A program made the translations under genes and the position numbers. From an uncultured Christensenella sp. (GTDB taxonomy: Bacteria; Bacillota; Clostridia; Christensenellales; Borkfalkiaceae), in the NCBI GenBank assembly GCA_910586065.1, contig CAJUGI010000001.1, positions 603,616 to 667,615 of the forward strand: DNA of 64,000 bases, given 5' to 3'. Positions 42,012-51,600 of this stretch are shown here, piece after piece; the stretch's first letter is position 1; each line of letters starts with the position of its first letter. The notes under the pieces are model-generated. The model was not told the DNA's origin. It searched no databases and worked only from the letters and a program-made list of their open reading frames with translations.

Positions 42012-43589
42012 TTACTGCGTTATGATGTCTATATATTCGTCGTAATTTACACATTTATCGAATTTTTTGTTGCCGTTTATTTCAATAATCCTGTTTGCGA
42101 CGGTATTCATAAGTTCCTGGTCGTGCGAAGTAAACAACATGCATCCCCTGAAATTCTTCATACCGTTGTTGAGCGCCGTTATAGATTCAAGGTCGAGGTG
42201 ATTAGTGGGCTCGTCCAGAATTAAGAAGTTGCCGCCTTCCAACATTATTTTAGAAAGCATACAACGCACCTTCTCACCGCCAGACAAAACTTTAGCCTGT
42301 TTAAGCGCTTCTTCACCTGAAAATAACATTCTACCGAGCCAGCCCCTTAAATATTCCTCATAATGGTCTTTGGAATACTGGCTTAGCCATTCCACAAGAG
42401 ACAAATTACATCCAGCAAAATATTCATTATTATTTTCCGGAAAATAGGAAACAGAAATTGTTTTACCCCACTTTATCGTACCGGCGTCAGGCTGAACCTT
42501 CCCCGTTAAAACGTCATAAAGCATTGACACTGTAGTACTCTTGTCGCTCACAATGCCGATTTTGTCGTCCTTTTGAACGGTAAACGATACGTCCTCAAAG
42601 TATCCCTTTTTTGTGAGCCCCTCCACCATTAAAATATCGTTGCCAATTTCTTTTTCAAATTTAAAATCAATATAAGGGTATTTTCTTAAAGAGGGCTTAA
42701 AATCGGAAATAGTAAGTTTTTCAAGTTCTTTCTTTCTGGAAGTTGCCTGACGGGATTTTGAAGCATTCGCGGCAAATCGTGCAATAAAGTCCTGCAGTTC
42801 CTTTGCGCGTTGTTCGTTCTTCTTGTTCTGGTCACGCTGTTGGCGGGCTATCAGCTGGCTTGTTTCATACCAAAAGTCATAGTTACCCAACATCATATTT
42901 ATTTTGCCGAAATCAACGTCGCAGATATGTGTGCAAACCTTATTTAAAAAGTGGCGGTTATGCGAAACTATTATTATCGTGTTTTCGAAGTCCAAAAGGT
43001 AATTTTCGAGCCAGCGCACGGTTTTTATATCAAGGTTGTTTGTAGGCTCATCCAATAAAAGCACGTCGGGATTGCCGAAAAGCGCCTGCGCAAGCAACAC
43101 TTTAATTTTCAGTTTTGCATCCAAATCCGCCATTAGTACGTCGTGGTATTCTTCAGCTATATCAAGCGCGTTCAAAAGTGTCTGCGCTTCGTATTCCGCC
43201 TCCCAACCGCCAAGCTCGGCAAACTCGCTTTCAAGCTCGCTTGCGCGCACTCCGTCCTCTTCCGAAAAGTCGGACTTAGCGTAAAGCGCGTCTTTTTCAT
43301 CCATTATATCGACTAAGCGCTTATGTCCGAGCATAACCGCGCGAAGTACCGTTACGTGGTCAAATGCATTTTGATTTTGTTGCAAAACGGACATACGCTC
43401 TGTTTTATCCAGCGTAACGTCCCCCTTGTTAGGTTCTACATCGCCGCTTAAAACCTTTAAGAAAGTGGATTTCCCCGCACCGTTTGCGCCGATTATGCCA
43501 TAGCAGTTGCCCTTCGTAAATTTGAGGTTTACGTCCTCGAAAAGTTTTTTACTGCCGTATTGAAGTGAAACGTTGTTTACCTGTAACAT
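42012..43589 (-). CDS. ABC-F family ATPase (YbiT-like translation factor)
   Basis: 525 aa, two ABC domains in one chain and no membrane segment, so an ABC-F protein. First domain: GANGAGKSTFLKVL and LLLDEPTNNLDIKTV. Second: a degenerate P-loop (GIVSDKSTTVSML) but a good signature LSGGEKVRCMLSKIM and Walker B FLILDEPTNHLD. The linker between them (about residues 240-310) is long and charged. ABC-F proteins act on the ribosomal E-site, in translation quality control or antibiotic protection. The subtype suggests the YbiT/YkpA group. Confidence 0.87.
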   Translation of the reverse strand: MLQVNNVSLQYGSKKLFEDVNLKFTKGNCYGIIGANGAGKSTFLKVLSGDVEPNKGDVTLDKTERMSVLQQNQNAFDHVTVLRAVMLGHKRLVDIMDEKDALYAKSDFSEEDGVRASELESEFAELGGWEAEYEAQTLLNALDIAEEYHDVLMADLDAKLKIKVLLAQALFGNPDVLLLDEPTNNLDIKTVRWLENYLLDFENTIIIVSHNRHFLNKVCTHICDVDFGKINMMLGNYDFWYETSQLIARQQRDQNKKNEQRAKELQDFIARFAANASKSRQATSRKKELEKLTISDFKPSLRKYPYIDFKFEKEIGNDILMVEGLTKKGYFEDVSFTVQKDDKIGIVSDKSTTVSMLYDVLTGKVQPDAGTIKWGKTISVSYFPENNNEYFAGCNLSLVEWLSQYSKDHYEEYLRGWLGRMLFSGEEALKQAKVLSGGEKVRCMLSKIMLEGGNFLILDEPTNHLDLESITALNNGMKNFRGCMLFTSHDQELMNTVANRIIEINGNKKFDKCVNYDEYIDIITQ

Positions 43590-43869
43590 ATATTCTCCGT
43601 TGAATTATTTTTTTAATAAAATTTTCTTCCAGCCGGTTTTCATAAAAACCGCGGATAACTTCCACACTGTTTGTGCTTTCGTATTCGCTCTCCAAAGTCC
43701 CGCAAAAATTCCAATTTAAAACTGTTTAAAAAGTTCGGCGCAAAAACGCAACAGATAAGCTGGAAATATCGTAAACAAAATCAAATACTTATCAAGCCGA
43801 TTCTAGCGCATTGTTTTTGCGATAATTTCTGAAACACGCTTTTAATAAATTCTTTATTATCAGTAATTC
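43590..43869 (-). other. 280-nt gene-free leader upstream of the ABC-F gene
   Basis: No ORF or known RNA is recognised. A hairpin CGGTTTT-4-AAAACCG lies at 43634-43651, about 45 nt before the ABC-F start, without a following T-run. Several ABC-F resistance genes are controlled by long attenuating leaders, so a regulatory role is possible but unproven. Confidence 0.35.
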
Positions 43870-45636
43870 TTAAACTGCAAACTGGCTGTTATATAATTTG
43901 GAATAGAATCCGCCTTTTAAAAGCAATTCTTTATGCGTACCTTGCTCAACTATATTGCCGTTATTCATTACTAAAATCAAGTCCGCCTCTTTAATCGTTG
44001 AAAGTCTGTGAGCAACAATAAAACTCGTTCTGCCCTTCATAAGCCTTGCAAAAGCTTCCTGAATTTTCAGCTCGGTGCGGGTATCTATCGACGAAGTGGC
44101 TTCATCCAAAATAAGCATAGGAGGCAGACAAAGCATAATCCTTGTTATGCAAAGTAACTGTTTTTGCCCCTGTGAGAGATTGCCGCCGTCCTCGGCAAGC
44201 ACGGTATCATAACCTTGCGGCAATTGCATTATAAAGTTATGAGAGTGCGAGGCTTTTGACGCCGCGATTATCTCTTCTTCGGTTGCATCGCGCCTGCCCA
44301 TTGCGATATTTTCACGCACAGTGCCGCTCTTCAGCCACGTGTCCTGCAAAACCATACCATAATTTTTACGCAACGATTTGCGCGTGGTTTTTGCAACGTT
44401 TTTGCCGTCTACAGAAATTGTTCCGTCCAACGGCTCGTAAAAACGCATCAAAAGGTTAATAAGAGTAGTTTTTCCGCAGCCGGTAGGTCCGACAATTGCT
44501 ATTCTCTGCCCCGCCCTTGCATTCAAGTTAAAGTTTTCAATCAGTTTTTTATCTGCAGCATACGAAAAATAAACTTTTTCAAACTCAACGTTACCCTCTG
44601 CGTTATCGAGCACGAACGCATCCTCGGCATCCGGAGTTTGCGGAGTTTCGTCTATTATTTCGTAAATTCTGCCGGCACAAGCAACTGCATTTTGCAATTC
44701 GGTTATTACGCCTGAAATTTCATTGAAAGGCTTTGTATATTGGTTTGCGTATGATAAAAGACTTGTAAGCGTGCCCACCGTAAACACGAGCGGAAGAGTT
44801 ACGTTGCAAACCAGCATCAATGCGCCCGAAAGAGCGACCGCAGCATAAACGACTGCGTTTACGAAACGCGTAGAAGGATTTGTGAGCGACGAAAAGAAAA
44901 TAGATTTAAGCGAAGCTTTGGTAAGCCTGCCGTTGATTTCGTCAAATTTTTCAAGGTTTTCGTCCTCGCGGTTGAAAGCCTGAACTACCTTTAAATTGCC
45001 GATTATTTCGTCTATAAAAGCCGTCTGCTCGCCACGTATTTCCGAAGCGGTTTTAAACATAGAATAAGTTCTCGAAGCAATAAACTTTGCCACAAACAGC
45101 GAAAGCGGCGTTAAAACGAACACTATTAGTGCGATAATCCAGTTGAGGACGAACATGATTACAAGTGTGCCGATTATGGTTAAAATACCGGTAAAAAGCT
45201 GCGTGAATCCCATTAAAAGTCCGTCGGCAAACTGGTCTACATCTGCAATGTTGCGACCTACGATATCGCCGTAAGAATGTGAGTCGATAAAACTCAGCGG
45301 CAATTTTTGCAAATTTGCAAACGCTTCTTCCCTTACGTCTTTGACTACGTTGTATGTTATGCGGTTATTAATTATGCTTGTGAGCCATTGCGAAACGCAA
45401 GTTGCCGCGACGACCGCGCCAATTATTATAAATTTTTGAAAAACCTGCGTAAAATCGACTTGGGAATACTTGGTTAAATCGAAAAGGTCAATCACCTGTC
45501 CAAAAAATACCGGAACTATTAAGTTGCCAGCCACGGTAATCAGCGCAAAAAATATCGTGAGCGCAAGCATGAATTTGTAGTGCTTTAGCTGTTTTAAAAT
45601 GCGTTTGTACACTTTTTTACGGGAAAGATTAGCCAT
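43870..45636 (-). CDS. ABC exporter subunit, catalytically canonical half
   Basis: 588 aa from the ATG at 45636, which follows GAGGAGG. Six membrane helices (residues 15-310) and one ATPase domain. Walker A GPTGCGKTTLINLL, Walker B MLILDEATSSID with catalytic Glu and the H-loop SFIVAHRLSTI are intact, while the signature is the variant LSQGQKQLL. It forms a heterodimer with the upstream gene product, like BmrCD, LmrCD or TM287/288. It overlaps that gene by 8 nt. Substrate unknown (drug or peptide export). Confidence 0.9.
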   Translation of the reverse strand: MANLSRKKVYKRILKQLKHYKFMLALTIFFALITVAGNLIVPVFFGQVIDLFDLTKYSQVDFTQVFQKFIIIGAVVAATCVSQWLTSIINNRITYNVVKDVREEAFANLQKLPLSFIDSHSYGDIVGRNIADVDQFADGLLMGFTQLFTGILTIIGTLVIMFVLNWIIALIVFVLTPLSLFVAKFIASRTYSMFKTASEIRGEQTAFIDEIIGNLKVVQAFNREDENLEKFDEINGRLTKASLKSIFFSSLTNPSTRFVNAVVYAAVALSGALMLVCNVTLPLVFTVGTLTSLLSYANQYTKPFNEISGVITELQNAVACAGRIYEIIDETPQTPDAEDAFVLDNAEGNVEFEKVYFSYAADKKLIENFNLNARAGQRIAIVGPTGCGKTTLINLLMRFYEPLDGTISVDGKNVAKTTRKSLRKNYGMVLQDTWLKSGTVRENIAMGRRDATEEEIIAASKASHSHNFIMQLPQGYDTVLAEDGGNLSQGQKQLLCITRIMLCLPPMLILDEATSSIDTRTELKIQEAFARLMKGRTSFIVAHRLSTIKEADLILVMNNGNIVEQGTHKELLLKGGFYSKLYNSQFAV

Positions 45637-47374
45637 TTTCTGCCTCCTCTTGCCCAAACTGTGAATTATTTATTTCGCGGTATACTTCACAGCTTTTTAA
45701 AAGCTCTTCGTGCGTTCCTATCCCCACCATTTTCCCGCCGTCCAAAACTATAATTTTATCAGCGTGCCGTATAGACGACGTACGCTGTGAAACTATAAAA
45801 ACCGTTGGTTTATAGTCAAGATTTTTTATTGATTTGCGCAAGTTAGCGTCAGTTGCATAATCAAGTGCGGAAGCACTGTCATCTAAAATAAGAATTTCCG
45901 GCCTTTTGACAAGCGCTCTCGCAATTGTAAGCCTTTGCCGCTGTCCGCCGGAAAAATTCTTGCCCCCCTGTTCCACAGGCTCGTCAAGTCCGCCGTCCTT
46001 TGAATATATTACGTCGGCGGCTTGAGCGGCGGCTACCGCTTCGGAAATTTCTTCTTCGCTCGCGTCGTTTTTGCCCCACTGCATATTTTCACGAATTGTG
46101 CCTTTAAAAAGAACGGCTCTCTGAGGCACGATGCCGCATTTATCCCGCAATTTTTCATCGCCGATAACGTTTACGTTGACTCCGTCAATTAAAACCTGCC
46201 CTTTGCGAACGTCGTAAAAGTGCGGTAAAACGTTTACCAGCGTGGTTTTTCCCGCTCCCGTGCCGCCTATTATGCCCACCGTTTGCCCGCGCTCCACCGA
46301 AAATGAAACGTCCTCCAATGCATTTATCTGTGCATTGCCATAATTTACGCTTACGTTTTTATATTCTATAAATGGAACTGACTTTTCAGCTGCGGGTGCT
46401 GTTTTACCGCCGTGAATCAGTTCGGTTTTCATATCGAGAATTTCAGTAATCCTGCCTGCACACGCAAACGATTTGGTAACAGTAATTATCAGGTTTGCAA
46501 GTTTGATAAGCTCTACTAAAATCTGCGACATATAGTTATAGAGAGATACAACTTGCCCTTGTGTAAGCGTTCCGCCGTCGATTTTGATTGCACCAACATA
46601 CAAAAGTACGATTATCGCGGCGTTTATAACCGCATATGTTAAAGGGTTCATTAACGCGGATATTTTGCCGACAAAGAGCTGAACTTTCGTAAGTTCGCCG
46701 TTCTTTTTGTTGTACTCAGATATTTCGTCTTCTTCTTTGCAAAAAGCCCTTAAAACTCTTGCCCCCGTAAGCGTCTCACGCGTGGCGGTAGTTACTCTAT
46801 CCAACTTACCCTGCACTTTCTTGTATAAAGGAATGCTTGCAAGCATAATTCCGAAAACAATCACGCATAGAACGGCGATAGATACGCCGAAAACGCCGCC
46901 CGAAACGCCCGAAGGGTCCACTATAAACGCCATAATCATGGCGCCGAAAACAATAAACGGCGAGCGCATAAACAACCTTAAAACGAGGTTCACGCCCGAC
47001 TGCAACTGATTTACGTCGCTGGTCATACGCGTAATCATTTTTCCTGTGCCCAAACCGTCAATCTGGCTGTATGAAAGACTCTGCACTTTTGAAAACAGGT
47101 CGTGCCGCAGTTCCTTTGAAAAGCCGACCGCCGCTTTTGCGGCGAAGTACTGAGCCGAAACTGCGCTGATTAAACCGATTACTCCCAAAGCCACCAAGAT
47201 AAGACATGCGTAAATTACATAGCTTGCTCCCGCTCCGCCGTTTATACCGTTGTCAATAATAGCCGAAACTACCAGCGGAACAAACAATTCGAACAATGCT
47301 TCCAACAATTTGAAAAGCGGGGCGAGAACGGATTGCAACTTATAATGTTTTAAATACTTTAAGAGCTTTCTCAT
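45629..47374 (-). CDS. ABC exporter subunit, degenerate-site half
   Basis: 581 aa, same layout as its partner. The ATPase has Walker A GGTGAGKTTLVNVL and a canonical signature FSGGQRQRL. However, the catalytic glutamate is replaced by Asp (LILDDSASALD) and the H-loop histidine by Gln (FIVSQRTSSI). With the partner's variant signature this gives one full and one degenerate ATP site, the hallmark of heterodimeric exporters. No regulator gene is adjacent. Confidence 0.9.
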   Translation of the reverse strand: MRKLLKYLKHYKLQSVLAPLFKLLEALFELFVPLVVSAIIDNGINGGAGASYVIYACLILVALGVIGLISAVSAQYFAAKAAVGFSKELRHDLFSKVQSLSYSQIDGLGTGKMITRMTSDVNQLQSGVNLVLRLFMRSPFIVFGAMIMAFIVDPSGVSGGVFGVSIAVLCVIVFGIMLASIPLYKKVQGKLDRVTTATRETLTGARVLRAFCKEEDEISEYNKKNGELTKVQLFVGKISALMNPLTYAVINAAIIVLLYVGAIKIDGGTLTQGQVVSLYNYMSQILVELIKLANLIITVTKSFACAGRITEILDMKTELIHGGKTAPAAEKSVPFIEYKNVSVNYGNAQINALEDVSFSVERGQTVGIIGGTGAGKTTLVNVLPHFYDVRKGQVLIDGVNVNVIGDEKLRDKCGIVPQRAVLFKGTIRENMQWGKNDASEEEISEAVAAAQAADVIYSKDGGLDEPVEQGGKNFSGGQRQRLTIARALVKRPEILILDDSASALDYATDANLRKSIKNLDYKPTVFIVSQRTSSIRHADKIIVLDGGKMVGIGTHEELLKSCEVYREINNSQFGQEEAENG

Positions 47375-47417
47375 ACCGCACGATTATACCATTTATATAA
47401 TTAAAAAGCAATTTTTA

Positions 47418-47446
47418 TTGCAATTATTAACGGAATTTGCTAAACT
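47418..47446 (+). promoter_or_regulatory. Sigma-A promoter of rlmI, leaderless geometry
   Basis: TTGCAA at 47418-47423 and TAAACT at 47441-47446 are 17 nt apart. The ATG follows after 6 nt with no ribosome binding site. Confidence 0.68.
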
Positions 47447-47452
47447 TATTTT

Positions 47453-48616
47453 ATGGCTTACGAAATTACTTTAAAAAAAGGTGAAGAAAAGCGCATTATT
47501 GCGGGGCACAGCTGGGTCTATGCAAACGAAGTTGCAAAAATTTGCGGCAAGGATAAAAACGGTTCGCTTGCGTCTGTATTCTCCTTCGACGGCAGGTTTA
47601 TCGGAAAAGGTTACATAAACCATGCTTCTAAGATTTTGGTGCGGATTTTTATCCGCGGCAACGAAACCGATGACGAAAATTTTTATTATGAAAGAATTAA
47701 AGCGGCAAATGATTACCGCGTTAAACTCGGTTATAAAAACTGCTACCGCGTGACGTTCGCCGAAAGCGACAATCTGCCCGCGCTTATAATCGATAAATAC
47801 GGCGATTATCTTTCAGTGCAGTTTCTTGCGCTCGGAATCGATTTGAGGAAAAAAATAATCGTTGACAGCCTGATTAAGTTGTTCAATCCCAAGGGTATTT
47901 ACGAAAGAAGCGACGTGTCCGTACGAAAAAAAGAAGGACTTGCAGAGATTAAAGGCATTTTATACGGCGAGGTGCCAGATTATGTTGAAATAATGGAGAA
48001 CGGCGTAAAAATGCTCGTCGATATTAAAAACGGGCAAAAGACGGGTTATTTTTTAGACCAAAAGGAAAACCGTTTTGCCGCAAGACGGTATTGCCGGGGT
48101 GAAGTTTTGGACTGCTTTTGTAACAGCGGCGGATTTTCTTTGAACGCCGCGACGGTTGCCGACAAAGTAATCGCGTGCGACATTTCTCCACTCGCATTAA
48201 AAAACGTTGAGGACAATGCGAAATTAAACGGTTTTAAAAACGTTGAAACTTTACAGGGCGACGTTTTTGAGGTTTTGAGAAATTTCAGAAAAGAAAAACG
48301 GACGTTTGATACGGTGATTTTGGACCCGCCCGCGTTCTGCAAAACCGCTGATGAGATTAAGGACGCCTACCGCGGGTACAAAGACATAAACCTTACCGCA
48401 ATGAAGTTGGTTAAATGCGGCGGATTTTTGATAACCTGTTCCTGCTCGCACTATATGTCGTCCACGCTGTTTGAAAAAATGATTGCCGAAGCCGCAAGAG
48501 AAAGCGGGCGCTTAGTTCGCTATGCGGAGATAAAAACACAGGCGCCCGACCACCCCGCAACACTTTCCGCAGACGAAACGCAATATTTGAAATTTTTTGT
48601 TCTGCATATCGTTTGA
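47453..48616 (+). CDS. rlmI: Class I SAM-dependent rRNA methyltransferase (RlmI family)
   Basis: 387 aa. An N-terminal PUA domain (residues 1-75) and a Rossmann methyltransferase domain with YFLDQKENR, DCFCNSGGFSLNA and the active-site LDPPAF, followed by a late CSCSHYM motif (5-methylcytosine type). E. coli RlmI makes m5C1962 in 23S rRNA. This gene is probably its counterpart. The start has no Shine-Dalgarno sequence. It is convergent with the aminopeptidase gene. Confidence 0.88.
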   Translation: MAYEITLKKGEEKRIIAGHSWVYANEVAKICGKDKNGSLASVFSFDGRFIGKGYINHASKILVRIFIRGNETDDENFYYERIKAANDYRVKLGYKNCYRVTFAESDNLPALIIDKYGDYLSVQFLALGIDLRKKIIVDSLIKLFNPKGIYERSDVSVRKKEGLAEIKGILYGEVPDYVEIMENGVKMLVDIKNGQKTGYFLDQKENRFAARRYCRGEVLDCFCNSGGFSLNAATVADKVIACDISPLALKNVEDNAKLNGFKNVETLQGDVFEVLRNFRKEKRTFDTVILDPPAFCKTADEIKDAYRGYKDINLTAMKLVKCGGFLITCSCSHYMSSTLFEKMIAEAARESGRLVRYAEIKTQAPDHPATLSADETQYLKFFVLHIV

Positions 48617-48664
48617 GAAATAAAAAGACGCTATTATGCGTGACGTAGTACTTAATAAACAACA

Positions 48665-48689
48665 AAAAACGCGGCTTTGCCGCGTTTTT
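48665..48689. terminator. Bidirectional terminator between rlmI and the M29 aminopeptidase gene
   Basis: AAAAACGCGGC and GCCGCGTTTTT pair with a 3-nt loop and have runs of A and T at both ends. Confidence 0.9.
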
Positions 48690-48711
48690 ACTTAATTTTT
48701 AGTTAATTTAT

Positions 48712-49944
48712 TCAAATTGACCAGTTGCCGTTTTTGAATATAACGACGCGTTTACCGTCCTTCGTTACGCCGGTTATCGACATATCCTTACTGCCTATCA
48801 TAAAGTCGACGTGAATCATAGAGCTGTTTATACCAAGTTTTTCACATTCCTCAACGCTGTAATTTTCGTAATTTTCAAGACAGTTATTAAAGCCTCTGCC
48901 TAAAGCCAAATGACAACTTGCGTTTTCGTCAAACAGTGTATTGTAGAAAAGAACGCCAGTGTTATTTATGGGCGAATCGTAAGCGATTAACGCGCATTCA
49001 CCAAGGTAAGCCGCACCTTCGTCCATTGAAACCATTTTATTTAAAAGGTCGCCGTTTTTCTCCGCATAGGTTTCAACCACCTTTCCGTCTTTAAAACGCA
49101 CCCAAAAGTTTTCAATAAGCTTGCCCTGATAAGATAAAGGTTTGGTTGCAACAACCTTTCCTTCCGCTCTTCCGCGCATCGGTGATGTAAATACTTCCTC
49201 GCTGGGAATGTTGGGATTGAAATAGATATTACTGCCGAGCGTAGTTTCACCGCCGCCCATAAAAATTCCTATCGGATTTAAGCCTACCGTAAAATCGGTA
49301 CCGTTCGCACTCTTATATTCAAGTCTGTCGAATTTGTAATTATTTAAAAATTCACAACGCTTTGCAAGGTTTTCGTTATGATTATCCCACGCCTTTACGG
49401 GGTCGTTATCCGCATAAACGCGCGAACACACCAAAATATTTTCCCAAAGCGCTTCAATAGCGGCCTCCGCGGAAAGATTCGGGAAGATTTTCTGAGCCCA
49501 TTCCTTTCCGGGAACGGCGGCAATGCACCATTGATACCTGTTTTCAAGCGCGTCGCGATAGGGCTTAATAAACGGATACCTTGCCTGATTTGCCTTTGAA
49601 ATTTTTTCGCTGTCGGTTCCGTTTAAGCCGTCGGGGTCATCGGATTCAAGCCACAAAAGACAAGTGAGCTTTTCGACTTTTCTCTCCCACTCCGCCCTTT
49701 CCACTGCGGTAAATTCGGAAAGCGTTTCCAAACTTCTGTACTTATAGCCGAGCTTTGAAACGGGCATATAGGACCATTCCACTTTTACGCGCGTGGCACC
49801 GCATTTATAGCATTCTTCAACGCACATCGTTACAAAATCAGGCTGGTCGAGTCCGCAGCGGATTATAACTTCCTGCTCCTTCTGTACGTTCAAGCCACAC
49901 TTTACTACAAGTTCGGCATATTTTTGCAATCTCTTTTTATCCAT
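48712..49944 (-). CDS. M29 family aminopeptidase (AmpS/PepS/PepT-like)
   Basis: 410 aa, normal for the M29 thermophilic-aminopeptidase family. Typical elements are the N-terminal KYAELVVKCGLNVQKEQEV, the metal-site regions SEEVFTSPMRG and YLGECALI, and the C-terminal HVDFMIGS. It releases N-terminal residues from peptides in the cytoplasm using two metal ions. Its promoter (TTGCAT, 18 nt, TATAAT at 50003-49974) and AAGGTG binding site are clear. Confidence 0.9.
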   Translation of the reverse strand: MDKKRLQKYAELVVKCGLNVQKEQEVIIRCGLDQPDFVTMCVEECYKCGATRVKVEWSYMPVSKLGYKYRSLETLSEFTAVERAEWERKVEKLTCLLWLESDDPDGLNGTDSEKISKANQARYPFIKPYRDALENRYQWCIAAVPGKEWAQKIFPNLSAEAAIEALWENILVCSRVYADNDPVKAWDNHNENLAKRCEFLNNYKFDRLEYKSANGTDFTVGLNPIGIFMGGGETTLGSNIYFNPNIPSEEVFTSPMRGRAEGKVVATKPLSYQGKLIENFWVRFKDGKVVETYAEKNGDLLNKMVSMDEGAAYLGECALIAYDSPINNTGVLFYNTLFDENASCHLALGRGFNNCLENYENYSVEECEKLGINSSMIHVDFMIGSKDMSITGVTKDGKRVVIFKNGNWSI

Positions 49945-50011
49945 AATTTCACCTTAAAAATTAATTTAGGTTAATTATAGCATAAAAACTTAGATTTATG
50001 CAAGGATTTTA

Positions 50012-50830
50012 TCAGTCTTCTATAATATAACTGGAAACATCCGTTTCAACAACACGTGAAGTTTTGCTGCAATATAAACACTTACAATGAATTCTATCTT
50101 TTCTATAGTAATTATGCACTTTATACGTATCATAAGAATTTTGATATATTCCGCCTATACGTTTTCCTTCAGAATAAATATCACCCACTTTATTGCTTGT
50201 CTTTTTTGTGCGTTTACCAATTCCGCTATTGAAAGCAAGATTATCTTTACTCGTTTCAACTTTGCAGAAAATTTTACCGCATTTAAAACACGTTGATTTA
50301 ATATAAAATATAAATTTTACAATAAAATAAGTAAATTGCCAAAGCGTTGTTCCAGTTGTAACCAAAGCTATAATTAAATTAACATCGGCGTCTATATTTA
50401 TCGTTCCCCTAAAAACAAAGCTCAATGCAACACCGCATGCCACAGAAATGATTAAATGAACAAATAAAAATATATAAGGGAAGACGGCGTAAACCGGTTT
50501 TCCTTTTACTAAATAACCGACTATTTTTTTGTTTCCGCAAATTTGGTTTACTTCTTTATTTTCAAACTTCTCAATATCATACTCAGAAATATACGGCGCA
50601 TTGACTCCAAATACAATTTCTTTAACGGTATCCCCCCCCCCGGCCCACATCATTATTACCAAAAAACCGAGAATTAATAAGAATATTATACCTATAAATA
50701 TTGTTGTTCCCAATATACTAAAAGGAATACCAAACAAATTTAATAATGCAAATAAAACACCGGCTGGAACCAACAATATCACGTTTACTATTATTCCCCT
50801 AACAAAGGTACCAAAACACACATATAACAT
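50012..50830 (-). CDS. Membrane protein of unknown function with a cysteine-rich tail
   Basis: 272 aa. Two hydrophobic segments near the N-terminus (residues 8-32 and 40-62), two or three more at about 115-175, then a soluble tail with three Cys-x2-Cys motifs (CFKC, CKCLYC) that may bind zinc. I recognise no family. A run of ten C at 50632-50641 (G on the coding strand, encoding WAGGGD) is unusual in this AT-rich genome and could cause slippage or mark an assembly error. It is divergent from a small XRE gene, which may regulate it. Confidence 0.65.
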   Translation of the reverse strand: MLYVCFGTFVRGIIVNVILLVPAGVLFALLNLFGIPFSILGTTIFIGIIFLLILGFLVIMMWAGGGDTVKEIVFGVNAPYISEYDIEKFENKEVNQICGNKKIVGYLVKGKPVYAVFPYIFLFVHLIISVACGVALSFVFRGTINIDADVNLIIALVTTGTTLWQFTYFIVKFIFYIKSTCFKCGKIFCKVETSKDNLAFNSGIGKRTKKTSNKVGDIYSEGKRIGGIYQNSYDTYKVHNYYRKDRIHCKCLYCSKTSRVVETDVSSYIIED

Positions 50831-50886
50831 AAAAATCTCGCAATATCTCCAAAGAGCTATTTTTCATAATTGTAGCACCATAGAGA

Positions 50887-50892
50887 TATAAT
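50887..50892 (+). promoter_or_regulatory. -10 box of the small XRE gene, leaderless geometry
   Basis: TATAAT ends 6 nt before the ATG. No convincing -35 box is seen, nor a ribosome binding site. GAGATAT at 50883-50889 is mirrored by ATATCTC at 50843-50849, a possible operator shared with the divergent gene. Confidence 0.45.
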
Positions 50893-50898
50893 GTCAAT

Positions 50899-51111
50899 AT
50901 GGTAAATATACAATTTTCAAACAATTTAAAGCGGTTAATGCATGAAAGTTCATTAAATCAAGTTAAGTTATCAAAAGAAATAGGCATAGCGCAGAGTGCA
51001 ATAAGCGCCTGGCTTTTAGATAAAAAAGAGCCAAGCATAACCAGTTTATGGCTTTTGGCGGATTACTTTCAATGCAGCGTCGACGAATTAATCGGCAGAG
51101 ATAAAATTTAA
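50899..51111 (+). CDS. Small XRE-family regulator
   Basis: 70 aa, a single Cro/C1-type helix-turn-helix domain (VKLSKEIGIAQSAISAWLLDKKEPSITSLWLLADYFQCSVDELIG). Such proteins are usually autoregulatory repressors. Divergent from the unknown membrane protein, so that gene is a likely target. The mRNA would be leaderless. Confidence 0.85.
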   Translation: MVNIQFSNNLKRLMHESSLNQVKLSKEIGIAQSAISAWLLDKKEPSITSLWLLADYFQCSVDELIGRDKI

Positions 51112-51138
51112 CGGTTGGATTTTTTCGGTCCAACCGTT
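51110..51138 (+). terminator. Terminator after the small XRE gene
   Basis: AACGGTTGGA at 51110-51119 pairs with TCCAACCGTT at 51129-51138, and TTTTTC follows. Confidence 0.85.
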
Positions 51139-51202
51139 TTTCATTTACTCTTCTATTCGAAATCAAATCCATTTCAATAATTTAGCTGCATTTTAAAAGA
51201 AA

Positions 51203-51232
51203 ACCTCTTCGGCGGATTTACGCCGAAGAGGT
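51203..51232 (-). terminator. Terminator after RNase P RNA
   Basis: ACCTCTTCGGCG pairs with CGCCGAAGAGGT (12 bp). TTTTCTTTT follows on the minus strand. Confidence 0.88.
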
Positions 51233-51238
51233 CATAAC

Positions 51239-51594
51239 AATTTGAGATTAATCTGTAAGCCGAGTTCTGTCGTGTACGGTTATCTATCTAATCTTACAGT
51301 CGCCTGTAAGTTCAAGCGATATTTACGGCTGTCGGCAGACGGGCAGCCTTTGCATTTAAGCAAGCCGATAGCCCAATCTTGCATCGGGTGGGGTTTAATT
51401 GGCTCCCCTTGTTACCAAAGGGACGGTGAGCTCTTACCTCGCCATTCCAACCTTACAGTAAAAACTGCGGTATATTTCTGTTCACTTTCCTTGAAGTCGC
51501 CTTCACCTGCCGTTAACAGGCACCCTTGCCCTTTGATGCTCGGACTTTCCTCACGCTACTTTCGTAGCCCGCAACCGTATAATTAACTCAAATT
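51239..51594 (-). ncRNA. rnpB: RNase P RNA
   Basis: About 356 nt. The universally conserved 5' block GAGGAAAGTCCGAGC occurs near 51537-51555 on the minus strand, together with AGGGTGCCTG and the 3' conserved region around 51260-51275. The two ends pair (AATTTGAG with CTCAAATT) to close helix P1. This is the catalytic RNA that matures tRNA 5' ends. Its own promoter is directly upstream. No protein-coding gene lies between 51112 and 51704. Confidence 0.95.
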
Positions 51595-51600
51595 ACTTAC

